Source: Sporofaciens musculi (GTDB taxonomy: Bacteria; Bacillota; Clostridia; Lachnospirales; Lachnospiraceae). Taken from it: a DNA stretch of 64,000 nt. The position numbers were made by a program, and so were the translations under genes. The notes under the pieces were generated by a model. That model was not told the origin of the DNA, did no database searches, and was given only the letters and a program-made list of their open reading frames with translations. Shown here one piece after another: positions 1-9,211 of this stretch. Every line of letters begins with the position of its first letter. Position 1 is the stretch's first letter. Location: the NCBI RefSeq assembly GCF_009830285.1, contig NZ_WUQX01000001.1, forward strand, positions 5,084,501 through 5,148,500, read 5' to 3'.

Positions 1-472
1 GGAAGCGGGTCTTGCCGGAGCCGGAACCGCCGATAATCAGTACATTTTTATTGATGTTATATTTGGGTATCTTATTTCTCCCAAGCATGATCCGCTCTGT
101 CTGCGTTAAGAGGATGTTGTCCGGGAATTTAGGGTCGATAAAAGGCTTTATGTCCTCCTGTGTCCCCCACCTTGCACTGCCATACTCTACGCCATGACGG
201 TATTTCTTTGCGTTTTTCCCTTTAAGGTACACCACTGCCCGGACTGCCGCCGCGCCTGCCACGCCGATCAACAGGTCGCGGGGATGGAAACCCGGCAATG
301 GGTTTTCAGTGATCGTTGCCCCCAGGCCGGACACCGCCGCCATCATCTTTGTCACCGCATCCGCGCCTGCACTGAGCCGGTAGCCCTCCGCGATCTTAGA
401 GAAAAACCAGAACATCATCACATAGGGGAGGTTTGGGACAACATATTTTTTTATGTCAATACTGCCTTTCAA
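1..472 (-). CDS. VirD4/TraG-family type IV coupling protein, N-terminal part (runs off left edge)
   Basis: Only about the first 157 codons are in the window. The reverse strand reads two hydrophobic N-terminal stretches (around residues 13-22 and 55-80) and then a Walker A loop, GGSGSGKT, at the very edge. This layout is that of VirD4/TraG coupling ATPases, which dock relaxase-DNA complexes to the type IV secretion channel at the inner membrane. The probable start is a TTG at 472-470 that overlaps the TGA stop of pcfB, suggesting translational coupling. The pcfB-coupling protein order is that of conjugative elements of Firmicutes. The family call is firm; the TTG start is inferred from the frame. 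Confidence 0.85.
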   Translation of the reverse strand, partial: MKGSIDIKKYVVPNLPYVMMFWFFSKIAEGYRLSAGADAVTKMMAAVSGLGATITENPLPGFHPRDLLIGVAGAAAVRAVVYLKGKNAKKYRHGVEYGSARWGTQEDIKPFIDPKFPDNILLTQTERIMLGRNKIPKYNINKNVLIIGGSGSGKTRF

Positions 473-939
473 TGCTCAATCCCTCCTTTCCCGCGGTGTT
501 TCTCCCTGTCTGCGGACTGCCTGCTGACAAGTTCCTTAAAGTGGGAAAGCTGCTTTTTCAGCGAAGGCTTCCCCCTCTTCCGGTTTAATGTTTTCGCAGT
601 ATATTCCGCAAACGCGGCATTTAAGGCGTCCGCATCACGGGCCTTGAAAAACACAAGGTACTTTCCCTGTGACGGGTCTTTTTTCAGCGCAAAGTCCACA
701 CCGTACTTTCTTGCGACACGCTCAAAAGATTTGATATTCTTATCCGTGATCTCAATGTTCTGTACGCCGCCGCCCTGCTCCACAAGGCTTTTTACGCTCT
801 GTTTCCCGTGCTGCGGCTCATTTGCCTGCCTCTGGTACTGGCGTATTGCCCATTTCAAAAGGTCTGCTGTCAGCTTCCCGCCGTTTTTTCCCACCCGTAT
901 CACAAGCGCGACGGATTTATCCCTGACTTCATCCTGCAT
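469..939 (-). CDS. pcfB: PcfB family conjugation accessory protein (DUF3801)
   Basis: A 156-residue, basic, soluble protein without signal peptide. The N-terminal half (VALVIRVGKNGGKLTADLL, then a Gln-rich helix) and the central IEITDKNIKSFERVARKYGVDF stretch are typical of the PcfB/DUF3801 family. In the pCF10 system PcfB binds the coupling protein and helps bring the relaxosome to it. Here the gene sits directly upstream of the coupling-protein gene, with the stop and the next start overlapping, and 18 bp after the sortase gene. The Arg/Lys-rich C-terminus suggests contact with DNA or an acidic partner, which is inference. Confidence 0.85.
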   Translation of the reverse strand: MQDEVRDKSVALVIRVGKNGGKLTADLLKWAIRQYQRQANEPQHGKQSVKSLVEQGGGVQNIEITDKNIKSFERVARKYGVDFALKKDPSQGKYLVFFKARDADALNAAFAEYTAKTLNRKRGKPSLKKQLSHFKELVSRQSADREKHRGKGGIEH

Positions 940-957
940 CCGATAACCTCCCTTCTT

Positions 958-1746
958 CTAATTTTCTGTCAGCTTCCCATGCACCACATAGCGGGCATTT
1001 TCAAAGGAATAGGCACAGGTGGAGAGCGTCACGATATGGTCGTCACCGCCCACCCTGACCTCCGAAGAAAAATCCGATCTTTCCTTTATGCGCACAAGCC
1101 ATGCGGCAAAATCCCCGCCGGAAGCAAAACGCAGGGTATAAGCGTCTGAATCCACCGCCGCCGTATACCCCGCAAACAGTTCCAGCCGGTAGTCCTTTTC
1201 CTCCGTAACCAGATACATCACCGGATGGGCCTCATAATATTCCTGCTCCGCATAGGAAACCAGACAGGCAAACATTTTCCCGCTCGCCATGTGGTGCCCG
1301 TAGATCAGTGTATTTTCGTCAGACAGGCCGCTCCGGTTCCCACAGTCCATGAACAGACAGCCGTTCCGGTTCTCGCTCCCGTCCGCCAGATGGGACAGGT
1401 AATAGGAATTGTCCTGTCCCTGCACCACCGGATAGCTTACCGCTGTATCCGGGCAGTAAAGCCAGCCCACAAGGTCGGGGCTGGCTTCCTTCAAAGCAGC
1501 AAAATCAATATCCAGGATACGCGGCGCATCTTCCGGCATATCCCCGTCCGGTGCAGGTGTTCCCGGCATGGCAGGCTCCCCCGTTTCTTCACAGGGCATC
1601 ACATACTGCGCCATCTTCCCGTATGCCCTCTCACTGTCCGCATCCTGCCTCCATGTGTCATAAATACGCAGGCTAAACAAAGCGGCCACACCCATGCACA
1701 CCACCGCCAATAATGCCGGAAAACAGACCGAAAATGCCTTATTCAT
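958..1746 (-). CDS. srtB: Class B sortase carried by the conjugative element
   Basis: A 262-residue membrane-anchored transpeptidase. An N-terminal transmembrane helix (about residues 3-28) is followed by a Pro-rich linker and the sortase fold. The catalytic His lies in YGHHM (residues 151-152), the Cys in the TLSTC motif (244) and the Arg in ENARY (252), all present. The YGHHM spacing and long fold point to class B. I chose the ATG at 1746 because it gives an 8-bp overlap with the end of the adhesin gene; an upstream ATG at 1782 would lie deep in that gene. The likely substrate is the adjacent adhesin, whose sorting motif is VPKTGD rather than the classic NPQTN of staphylococcal SrtB. Confidence 0.9.
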   Translation of the reverse strand: MNKAFSVCFPALLAVVCMGVAALFSLRIYDTWRQDADSERAYGKMAQYVMPCEETGEPAMPGTPAPDGDMPEDAPRILDIDFAALKEASPDLVGWLYCPDTAVSYPVVQGQDNSYYLSHLADGSENRNGCLFMDCGNRSGLSDENTLIYGHHMASGKMFACLVSYAEQEYYEAHPVMYLVTEEKDYRLELFAGYTAAVDSDAYTLRFASGGDFAAWLVRIKERSDFSSEVRVGGDDHIVTLSTCAYSFENARYVVHGKLTEN

Positions 1747-4700
1747 CTCTGCTGTCTTTCTTCCGCGCTTTATAAACTGCATACCCGGCAGATACGCCCC
1801 CTGCGATCAGCGCAAGGACAGCGATCACCGCCCACAGTCCAATGTTGGAATCGTCGCCGGTCTTTGGTACATTCGCAGACATAGATGCCTGCCCTGATTT
1901 TGAAGATGTATTCCCGGCAGTGCCCGATTTTCCCGAAGCGTCGGATGTCCCTGTCTTTTCCGCGCTGCTCCCGGTGGAATCTTTCTTTGAAGAAACCTCC
2001 CCGTCCGAATTTCCTCCTGCCGCCTCGTTTTTGTTGGAGTTATCCACGTTTACTACCACGCTGCTTTTATTTTCCGGCAGGCTGTCGATCAGCCCCTTTA
2101 TATCGTCCAGAAGGGTGTCCGGCTTTTCCACATAAGTCCTCACACGGTTGCTTGTGAGCGTCACATCATTTTCTGAAACGCTGGCTACATTCTGGATGCA
2201 GTCCCCTTCCGCTTCTTTCAGTGCCTGCGCCAGAAAAGTTACAGTCTGGGATTGGCCGCCTGCAAGCGTGACCGTCCATGTGACAGTCCCATTCTCACAG
2301 GAGCCGCCGTTTCCCGCAGACACAAAGCTGCATCCTTCCGGCACTTCATCCGTGATTAGGAAAGTCCGTTCCTCCACTGCCGTATTTTTCACAGTGATCT
2401 GGTATTGCAGGTTAGTTCCGCTCTTTACCGTCTCCCCGTTCAAATCCTTTTTCCCGTTCTCACTCTTTACAGCCTTTACCAATTCCTCCAGTACATAATT
2501 GATGACCTGGTTAGTTGTGGCTGTTTTGGACTTCCCTGTTTCCCTGTCGCTGACCGTAACAGCGGCATTGTTCGCAAAGGCTTCACCGGACAGCTCCGCG
2601 CCGGCTTTTACACGGACAGTGACAAACCCTTCCGTATCCGGCTCCACGTCAAAGCACCAGCGCACGTTATCGCCTTTCACAATGCTGTATACCCTGCCGT
2701 CGTCAGAAGCGTCCACAAAGGACACACCAGCGGGAAGAATATCATTGATCTCTATGCTGCGGACTGTATAGCTGTCATTTTTATAGGTGATCTTGTAGGC
2801 CACAATATCCCCCACAGCCACGTTCTCACCGTTTATATCCCTGCCATCCGCATCCAGTACATATTTTGCAGGCACATAATTTCTGGTATGTTCGTCTTTT
2901 TTATCACCGTTCTCCGCTTCCGTGCCGATGTGGGCCTCATCCATATCCACATAAGCCTGGTTTTCAACCGTCTTTCCGGTTGCGGAATCCAGGACTTTCA
3001 CCTCCACTGATACCGTCACTTCCTCATGCGCCCCGGTCTCCATTGACCACCTGACCGTATGGGTGTCTTTATCATACACGCCGCCGTCACTTGCAGTGAC
3101 AAAACCCACATCTTCGGGCAGCGCATCCGTAATCACCGCTGTCTTTCCATAATCTGAGGGATTCTTATAGGAAACGGTATATATGATGTTCTCCCCGATC
3201 TGCACCGGGTAAGTGTTGATGGACGGCTCCCCAAGTTTGGAAAATACGTCTTTTTCAGGGGTCGGGATAACCGGCGTCTCCACCTCGTTTGTCTCTTTCC
3301 TGGCAAAATCCACCGATACCATGGCACGGTTTTTCAGGATGGTGTCCTCCGCCTCTTTCAATATCTTTACCTTTACCGATACGGTTTCCTGCGTATTCTC
3401 TTTTACATCCACTTTCCATGTGACCGTATGGGTGCCTGTCTCATAGCTGCCCTCATGGTCTGCCGAGACAAATTCCACATTTTCCGGAAGCGCGTCTGTA
3501 ACGGTAAATTCACGCCCGTCATCAGCGGGATTCTGGAACGTGATCCGGTATTCCAGAATGTCCCCGGCCTGTTTTACAGTCTGTATGCTGTTCCCTTCTC
3601 CATCTGCCCCTATATCGTGGCCATCTACGCACAAGACCGCTTTGAAAGGCTTATCCAGCACATAGACCGGCGTTTTTTCATCCAGCACGGAATCAGAGGA
3701 AATGGAAACCTTCTGCGTCCAGTCAACAAAGACCTCCGCCTGGTTATATATTTTCGTATATTCCGTATCAAAGGACGGCACAAAAGCATCAAAGGAGACT
3801 GTCTTTTCCTCCCCTGCCGCCAGTGTCATCTTCCATGTGATCGTCCTGCCGTCCACTGTGCCGCCGTCTGAAACTGTCCCCTCTGCCAGGGAAACCTCCG
3901 CAGGGATTTCATCTGTTACGGTAAATACTTTTTCTTCCTCTGCCGGGTTTCGGAAAGTTATGGTATATGTAACTGTTTCCTCCCCGTTTATCACTTTGTT
4001 GGTAACATCCTCCCCTTCCGTATTCCAAACGGATTTTACCGGGTCTTCCAGAACAGGGGAGTTTGTCACGTCAGACAGGGGCACATCCTTTTCCGAACTG
4101 TCCGGGATCGCCTTAAAACATACGGTTCCCGTATTTTTCAGGACTTCCCCCTGGGCCGCGGCTTCCACCTTGCAGTCAAAGGACACTGCACCTCTGCCAT
4201 AGGCAACCACTGTTCCCTTCCATGACACGGTATGGGCTTCGGCATCATATACACCGCCGTTTCCGATGGAATCTGCTATCACTTCCATCCCCACAGGCAC
4301 CCTGTCCGTAATCTCTACGGCCCGCGCTGCCCCGGTAGGGTTCTCAAAGCTGATGGTGTATGTCACTGTATCGCCGTCCCTGATAACTGCCCTGTCTATC
4401 ACCTGCCCGTCACTGTAATTATCCAGGCAGCCGCTGTCTTTTATCGTTACTTCCTTATCCATAGAGGGCTTCACATAGGACACGACGATCTTATGGTTCT
4501 GCGTCACATCGCTGAACGTATAGAAGGAGGGGTATTCTGTAATATCCACTTTCTTCCCGTCCACCGTAACGGTATCAAGCAGATACCCCTCATCCGGCTC
4601 ATAACGGACAATGCGGTCATGATGGAATTTCACGCGGTCATCCTCCTTGATATCCTCCTCACCCTTTACCGTTTCATTCCCGTCCGCGTCATAAATACCG

Positions 4701-6539
4701 ATCCTGCCGCCCGTGACCTGTGCCTCCACTGTCCGGTATGGGGAAGCCGCTTTTACCTCGTTGCTTTCCACTGCCATGCTGTTAAAATACACCTTGCAGC
4801 TATTATAAAAATAGTCATCCTCCGCTGTGCCGTTCACCGTTGTATTGATAACAAGCGTATATGTCTCCCCCTGATAAGCCATAGAACTGGCCAGATAGGA
4901 AGAAGAAAAGGTATATGTCACCTTATGGCTGTCTTTATCATAAGAAACCGCCCCGGCATTCAGCTTATTTCCCGCCGCATCCTCCAGCCATGCGGACACA
5001 TAATCGACCTCTGCCGGAAGTTTGTCAACAAACTTCAGCGCCGAATATTTGCTGACTGTCTCCACGCCCAGCGTATGCACTTTCTGGCTGACACGGTAAG
5101 TGATCCCCTGCCCTTCTTCTGTTTCTTCCAGAAATGTCACGCCGTTTTCTGTCTTATAAGGGTTTTCCGGCCTGGGGATTGCTATGGACGCGGAACTCGG
5201 AGAAATCCAGTACCCCGTATGGGTGTTGCACCCAAGATAAAAAGTATTCCCCGTCGCATACAGCGGTATGGAAACACTGTTTTTATAAAAGGTGGAACCG
5301 CCCAGATAGTCCGTAAAGTTATTGTTGCTTCCCCTGAAAGAAGGTACGCCGCTCACCCTTGTAACGGCTACATTGGTTGCACTTGCCGTATATCCGGTGG
5401 TAGTGCCGCTCAGGGGAGAAGCATATTCGCCGGTGTTCAGGCTGTTGAAGGTCATAAAAGAATTTCCGTCAAAGCGTATGGTCTCCTGCGTATCCACATA
5501 GAAATAATCCACTTTGACTTGCGCCCTTGATGCGCTCTCATTGCCTATGAACCACCACCCGTTATAAAAACTGGTCTCACAGTAATAGAGCGCCGAAAGG
5601 GAGCCTAATTCTGTAAATGTAACCCTTGCCCCTACCGCCTTATCGTTGTATGTACCGATATTGGCATAGGTGATCTGAACCACACTGGAATTTCTCAGGT
5701 TCGTGAACCGGGCCGTGCTTGCCCCTGTGTCCGCACCTCCGTATGAGGCCTTCCCCCAGGAAGCCCCTGACACGCTGTAACTGGAGGTGGTGTTCTGCCG
5801 CCTGATCTTGAGGCCGTTGCCCTCCGTAAACTGCCCCAGGTCGATCTTTGAGATTTCCAGCGAAGCCGGGACTGAAGGGGAGGTATCAGGATAATAAATC
5901 TCAATCTCCTCCTGAAGAAGTGTCACATAAAACTGCTTCTTTATGGTGGAATCCGTCCCTTCCGCACGGTAGGTCACTTCATAGGTGATACGGTCTTTCA
6001 GGGAATCATAGGCAATACATACCCCCTGCCTGCCGTCCTCGATCAGCCTGATCTCCTCCGGTTCCCCGCTCACACGGCCTGCCTGCTCCACAAGGACAGC
6101 CACCTCGTCCCCGTCAACTGTCGCCTGTATGCCGAATACTTCCGGGTCAACGGACATGCCAATGCTGCCGTATTCCACAAACATCTCTACCGGGGATTTC
6201 AGGGAATCCACTTCTGCGCCGTCCTCATACCAGACCACAGCCGCAGGTGTCTCCGGTTCTGTCCCCGTTTCTCCCTCTGTACCGCCTTCCGGCGTTTCTT
6301 CCTGCCCGGAACCGGAGCCGGTATCTTCATCCCATACCTCTGTCCCTGCTCCTTCTGTCTCCGTCCCCTCATTCTCCGCACTGTCAGCGGGCTGTATATC
6401 TTCCGTACCCGCCGCGCCCATCTCCGCCGCATATACGGATATTCCCCCGATGCCGCCGGAGCCAATGAGCGTTGCTGCTGCCACCGCCGCCGCAAGCAGG
6501 CGGGGCAGGAATTTACTCAGTCTCTTTTTTTTGTGCCAT
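1739..6539 (-). CDS. Giant cell-wall-anchored adhesin with DUF11-like repeats; start out of frame at an 8-A tract
   Basis: A surface protein of about 1,600 residues. An acidic Glu/Gly/Thr-rich linker follows the signal peptide. A GYLLDTVTVDGKKV-type module lies near residue 620. About six DUF11-like immunoglobulin-type repeats follow (roughly residues 700-1430, each with a YTITFRNP...VTDxxPxxV...TVTW pattern), then a Ser/Gly/Lys-rich stalk and a VPKTGD sorting motif near 1540 with a membrane helix and basic tail. The best start is ATG 6539-6537, 5 nt after a strong AAAGGAG. Read literally it stops after eight codons; the long frame is reached only by a one-base shift within the A tract at 6525-6532. 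With seven As the start reads MAQKKRLSKFLPRLLAAAV, a good signal peptide. It may be phase-variable, read by transcriptional slippage, or a sequencing error. The probable role is adhesion or mating-pair contact. Confidence 0.8.
6525..6532 (-). repeat. A8 homopolymer in codons 3-5 of the adhesin
   Basis: Eight consecutive As on the coding strand. Eight As put the ATG at 6539 out of frame with the adhesin; seven would restore it. The position directly behind the start codon is where slippage gives on/off switching of surface proteins. Confidence 0.75.
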
Positions 6540-6564
6540 AAATTCTCCTTTCTGGATCACAAAA

Positions 6565-6589
6565 GCCGGCACCCTTATCTGATACCGGC
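6565..6589 (-). terminator. Hairpin upstream of the adhesin gene
   Basis: GCCGG and CCGGC arms enclose a 15-nt loop and are followed on the minus strand by TTTT. It lies between the end of the DUF3846 gene and the adhesin ribosome binding site, so it could terminate or attenuate read-through into the adhesin. Confidence 0.4.
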
Positions 6590-6618
6590 CCTTTTTCTGC
6601 ACCTTTTCTTTTTTCCGT

Positions 6619-6646
6619 CACAGGATGCTTCCGCATCTGTGCTTTT
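6619..6646. terminator. Hairpin after the DUF3846 gene
   Basis: CACAGGATGC pairs with GCATCTGTG (one bulge) around a TTCC loop. The T-run (CTTTTT) follows on the plus strand, so as an intrinsic terminator it would stop transcription antisense to the element genes. On the minus strand it is a plain stem-loop 8 bp beyond the DUF3846 stop. Confidence 0.4.
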
Positions 6647-6653
6647 TACCGCA

Positions 6654-7115
6654 TCAGACGGCCATGCCCTGTGCCTGCCCGCCCCACTTTGTCAGGACGA
6701 CAGTTTCACCGTTCCCCAGAGTGTCCCACAGACTGTAAACCTTGTCTGCCATATCATCCGGGTCTGCATATACCTCGCTGCCCACCATCATAAACTCCCC
6801 CGGCCTTGCAAAAAGTTCCTGAAATGCTTTCTGCTGTCCGGGGTTAAGGGAAGCGAACAGGCAGCCTTCCTCCGGTATGCCGCACAAAAGGAATGTGCCG
6901 CTTACCACCCCTTTCCCTCCCGGTATACAGCGGTTAGGGGCAAGCCCGCCCGCATCCTCCCTGCTGATCATCAGTACCCTCTGCGGCAGGAAGCACCCCA
7001 CCTGTGCCGTGCCCCCTAACGCTGCCTCCACAGCTTCCAGCGTGTTGTCAGGCAGGGCGGCGGGACGGGGAGCCTTCCCCGGCTCCACAATCAGAATGTC
7101 CATGCTTTGCTTCAT
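6654..7115 (-). CDS. DUF3846 domain protein
   Basis: A 153-residue soluble acidic protein. The opening MDILIVEPGKAPRPAALPD and the central GGLAPNR/FLLCG segments are typical of the DUF3846 family, common in conjugative elements of Clostridia and of unknown function. There is no signal peptide or metal motif. It lies between the replication initiator and the adhesin in the same direction, 96 bp after the initiator. A regulatory or anti-restriction role has no support in the sequence. Confidence 0.7.
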   Translation of the reverse strand: MKQSMDILIVEPGKAPRPAALPDNTLEAVEAALGGTAQVGCFLPQRVLMISREDAGGLAPNRCIPGGKGVVSGTFLLCGIPEEGCLFASLNPGQQKAFQELFARPGEFMMVGSEVYADPDDMADKVYSLWDTLGNGETVVLTKWGGQAQGMAV

Positions 7116-7211
7116 GTTTTGTTGTCCTCCTTTTAATTTTTTGTCTATGTGCAGCCCATGAAGGGCGTCACAGCAATGAAAGAATTACCAGCGGAAAAGA
7201 AAAACCAAAGA

Positions 7212-8165
7212 TTAACCGCCGCCGAATCCAACGGCCATATCGTGGCTTACAAGGCTTGCGTAATACTGGCTGATCGTCACAGGGGCATTGAACAGGGCAG
7301 ACAGCGTATAAGCCCGGATATTGCCCACCAGGGTCGTATTCCTGTCAAGGCAGTCCATGACATACTGGATATGCCCGCTGTCCAGCTTCAAAAAGCGGCT
7401 CTTTACGACCTCCGTACTCATATCCCCCTGGTTGATGCGTATGCTTTTCCGGCTGCTGCAACAGGTCTCCGCCATCAGTTCCACAAAACCGTCCAGACGT
7501 TCCTTGTCGTATGGGTGGTCATGCAGGAGATAGTCATAATCAATGTTCTCTTTTATCAGTTCCCGGTAAGCATCCATCCGATCTATCCCATCCATCCCAT
7601 AACCAGCGGAAGAAAAGTTATCCACAGGAAAATCCCCGGCCTTTTCCGGATAGATTGATAGGTCAGTATCACTAAAATCAGTTTTATTTAAGTCAGTATT
7701 ATTAGTTTGTGATTTCCGCATTTCTTGAGTTGTGATTTTCACATCTCCTGAATTGTGATTTTCACAATTCTTGATTTGTGATTCCGGCTGTCCCGTATTT
7801 GCCTGGCAGATGAAATTTTTAACGTATATGACATTGGGTTTGCCAAGCCCCCGGCGGACACGCTCAATCAATCCAACGCCCTTTGAACAGTCCAGTTCAT
7901 TCAGTAGTTTGTTTGCCTTCTGCTCCGCGCATCCCAGCGTCTCCATCACATCGGCAATCGTGAAGATGATATACACACGCCCTTCCCCATCAAGCCAGTT
8001 GTTCTTTACCGACAGTCCCATGCGGTCAAGCAAAAGCCCGTAAAGCACCTTCGCCTCCACCGACACCCCTTTAAAGAGCGGGTCTGTAAACAATATCTTT
8101 GGAATACGGTAAAAGGTGTACTGTTCCGCCTCATTCCCATAGTAATAATTCAGTTGTAACGGCAT
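7212..8165 (-). CDS. repA: RepA_N-type replication initiator of the element
   Basis: A 317-residue protein. The N-terminal part (YTFYRIPKILFTDPLFKGVS, then VEAKVLYGLLLDRMGLS) is the RepA_N winged-helix signature of Firmicute plasmid and conjugative-element initiators. The middle is a polar Asn/Thr-rich linker and the C-terminal third a helical domain. The start at 8165 is preceded by AAAAGGAGG, and the family begins at MPLQLNYYYG; the longer reading upstream would run through the hairpins at 8200-8300. Such initiators can let an excised circle replicate transiently. It lies downstream of parAB but separated from it by two strong terminators, so it probably has its own promoter. Confidence 0.85.
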   Translation of the reverse strand: MPLQLNYYYGNEAEQYTFYRIPKILFTDPLFKGVSVEAKVLYGLLLDRMGLSVKNNWLDGEGRVYIIFTIADVMETLGCAEQKANKLLNELDCSKGVGLIERVRRGLGKPNVIYVKNFICQANTGQPESQIKNCENHNSGDVKITTQEMRKSQTNNTDLNKTDFSDTDLSIYPEKAGDFPVDNFSSAGYGMDGIDRMDAYRELIKENIDYDYLLHDHPYDKERLDGFVELMAETCCSSRKSIRINQGDMSTEVVKSRFLKLDSGHIQYVMDCLDRNTTLVGNIRAYTLSALFNAPVTISQYYASLVSHDMAVGFGGG

Positions 8166-8199
8166 CTTAGCTGCCTCCTTTTCCTTCATTTTCAGCGAC

Positions 8200-8240
8200 A
8201 AAAAAAGCCCCGGCAAAACAAAACAATTAGTCTCCGGGGC
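8200..8240 (-). terminator. Intrinsic terminator/attenuator in the repA leader
   Basis: GCCCCGG and CCGGGGC arms (8234-8240 and 8207-8213) enclose a 20-nt loop and are followed on the minus strand by seven Ts. It sits 35 bp upstream of the repA start, so it could attenuate repA rather than only end parB transcription. Confidence 0.75.
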
Positions 8241-8259
8241 ATGATCTGTCCGAAAACGC

Positions 8260-8300
8260 AAAAAAGCCGCCCGGTAACTGTCAGTCAGTCGCCGGACGGC
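8260..8300 (-). terminator. Intrinsic terminator just after parB
   Basis: A nine-base stem, GCCGTCCGG with CCGGGCGGC (one mismatch), is followed on the minus strand by six Ts. It starts 12 bp beyond the parB stop and is the first of two tandem terminators before repA. Confidence 0.8.
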
Positions 8301-8311
8301 TTCTTTGCATT

Positions 8312-9211
8312 TCAGACATTTTGTGTTTTCCATGTTTCTAAAAGGGAGAAAATGACCTCCTCAATCTGTTTTGGTGTATATGTTTGTGGGAAATACTGTT
8401 TCAGTCTGTCATTTTTGAGCGTTACCTGCACTGGTACAGTCCGCTCCTCTGTTAAAATGGCATCCATTACATTCCTGTCCAGTTTCCCCTCCTGGCTGTA
8501 CTTTTTCAGGCGTTTCGCCTGCTCCAGTGATGGTACGGCCTGCAATCCCTCCATAACCTCTACAAGTTCCTCCTGCTGCTCTCCTGCCAGATAGGACAGT
8601 TCCACCGCAGGGTTAAAGGGCAGCTTCTTATCGTCCACCATCTGGAGCAGGACAGGGAGAAGTTCCGTCAGGCGGATAAAACGGTGGATGTTCCGGGCGC
8701 TGTCATTGGAATTTTCACTCAGCGCATCCACGCTGTACTTCTCGCCAAGTTGTCGAGAAGTGTCCTTTACACCCTGATGCTTCAGCGCGTCCAGCTTCAT
8801 CTTATATGCCCATGCCTTTTCGCTGGGCAGAAGGTTTTCGCGCTGGATGTTGCTGTCTACCATGAACAGCGTTGCTTCATCATCATCCAACTTTCGCACG
8901 ATTACCGGCATGGTTGTTTTCCCTGCCAGTTCCGAAGCCCTCTTACGCCTGTGCCCGGCGATCAGTTCATAGCCGCCCTCCACACGGGGCCGCGCTATGC
9001 CGGGGACAAGGACGCCATGTGCCTTTACACTCTCTACCGTGTCCTGCATGGTCTCGTCGTCCAGTACCTTAAACGGATGGTCTTTAAAGGGGAACAATTC
9101 TGTCAACGGGATTTCCTGCACGTTCCCGTCTCCTCCCGCCCCCGGAGGCTTGCTTCCTGAGAGCAAATCCTCATAGGTAGTCATCTGGATATTCTTTGCA
9201 ACGCTTTTCAT
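8312..9211 (-). CDS. parB: ParB/Spo0J-family partition protein
   Basis: A 299-residue ParB-type protein. The N-terminal ParB/Srx (CTPase) domain has the ELIAGHRRKRASELAG box (about residues 82-97). The QRENLLPSEKAWAYKMK segment and a helix-turn-helix region follow, and the C-terminus is a probable dimerisation domain. ParB binds a centromere-like parS site and works with ParA to keep the circular form in both daughter cells. The start overlaps the parA stop by 4 bp (ATGA), so the two are translationally coupled. No canonical parS of the Spo0J type was seen; a palindrome at 10687 is a candidate. Confidence 0.9.
   Translation of the reverse strand: MKSVAKNIQMTTYEDLLSGSKPPGAGGDGNVQEIPLTELFPFKDHPFKVLDDETMQDTVESVKAHGVLVPGIARPRVEGGYELIAGHRRKRASELAGKTTMPVIVRKLDDDEATLFMVDSNIQRENLLPSEKAWAYKMKLDALKHQGVKDTSRQLGEKYSVDALSENSNDSARNIHRFIRLTELLPVLLQMVDDKKLPFNPAVELSYLAGEQQEELVEVMEGLQAVPSLEQAKRLKKYSQEGKLDRNVMDAILTEERTVPVQVTLKNDRLKQYFPQTYTPKQIEEVIFSLLETWKTQNV

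Noticed and set aside
194..946. 250-codon open frame on the plus strand
   Set aside because: Antisense to pcfB and the coupling protein; Cys/Phe/Ser-rich composition without a motif.
4232..5530. 432-codon open frame on the plus strand
   Set aside because: It lies antisense inside the adhesin, has no ribosome binding site or domain, and is the shadow of a repetitive coding sequence.
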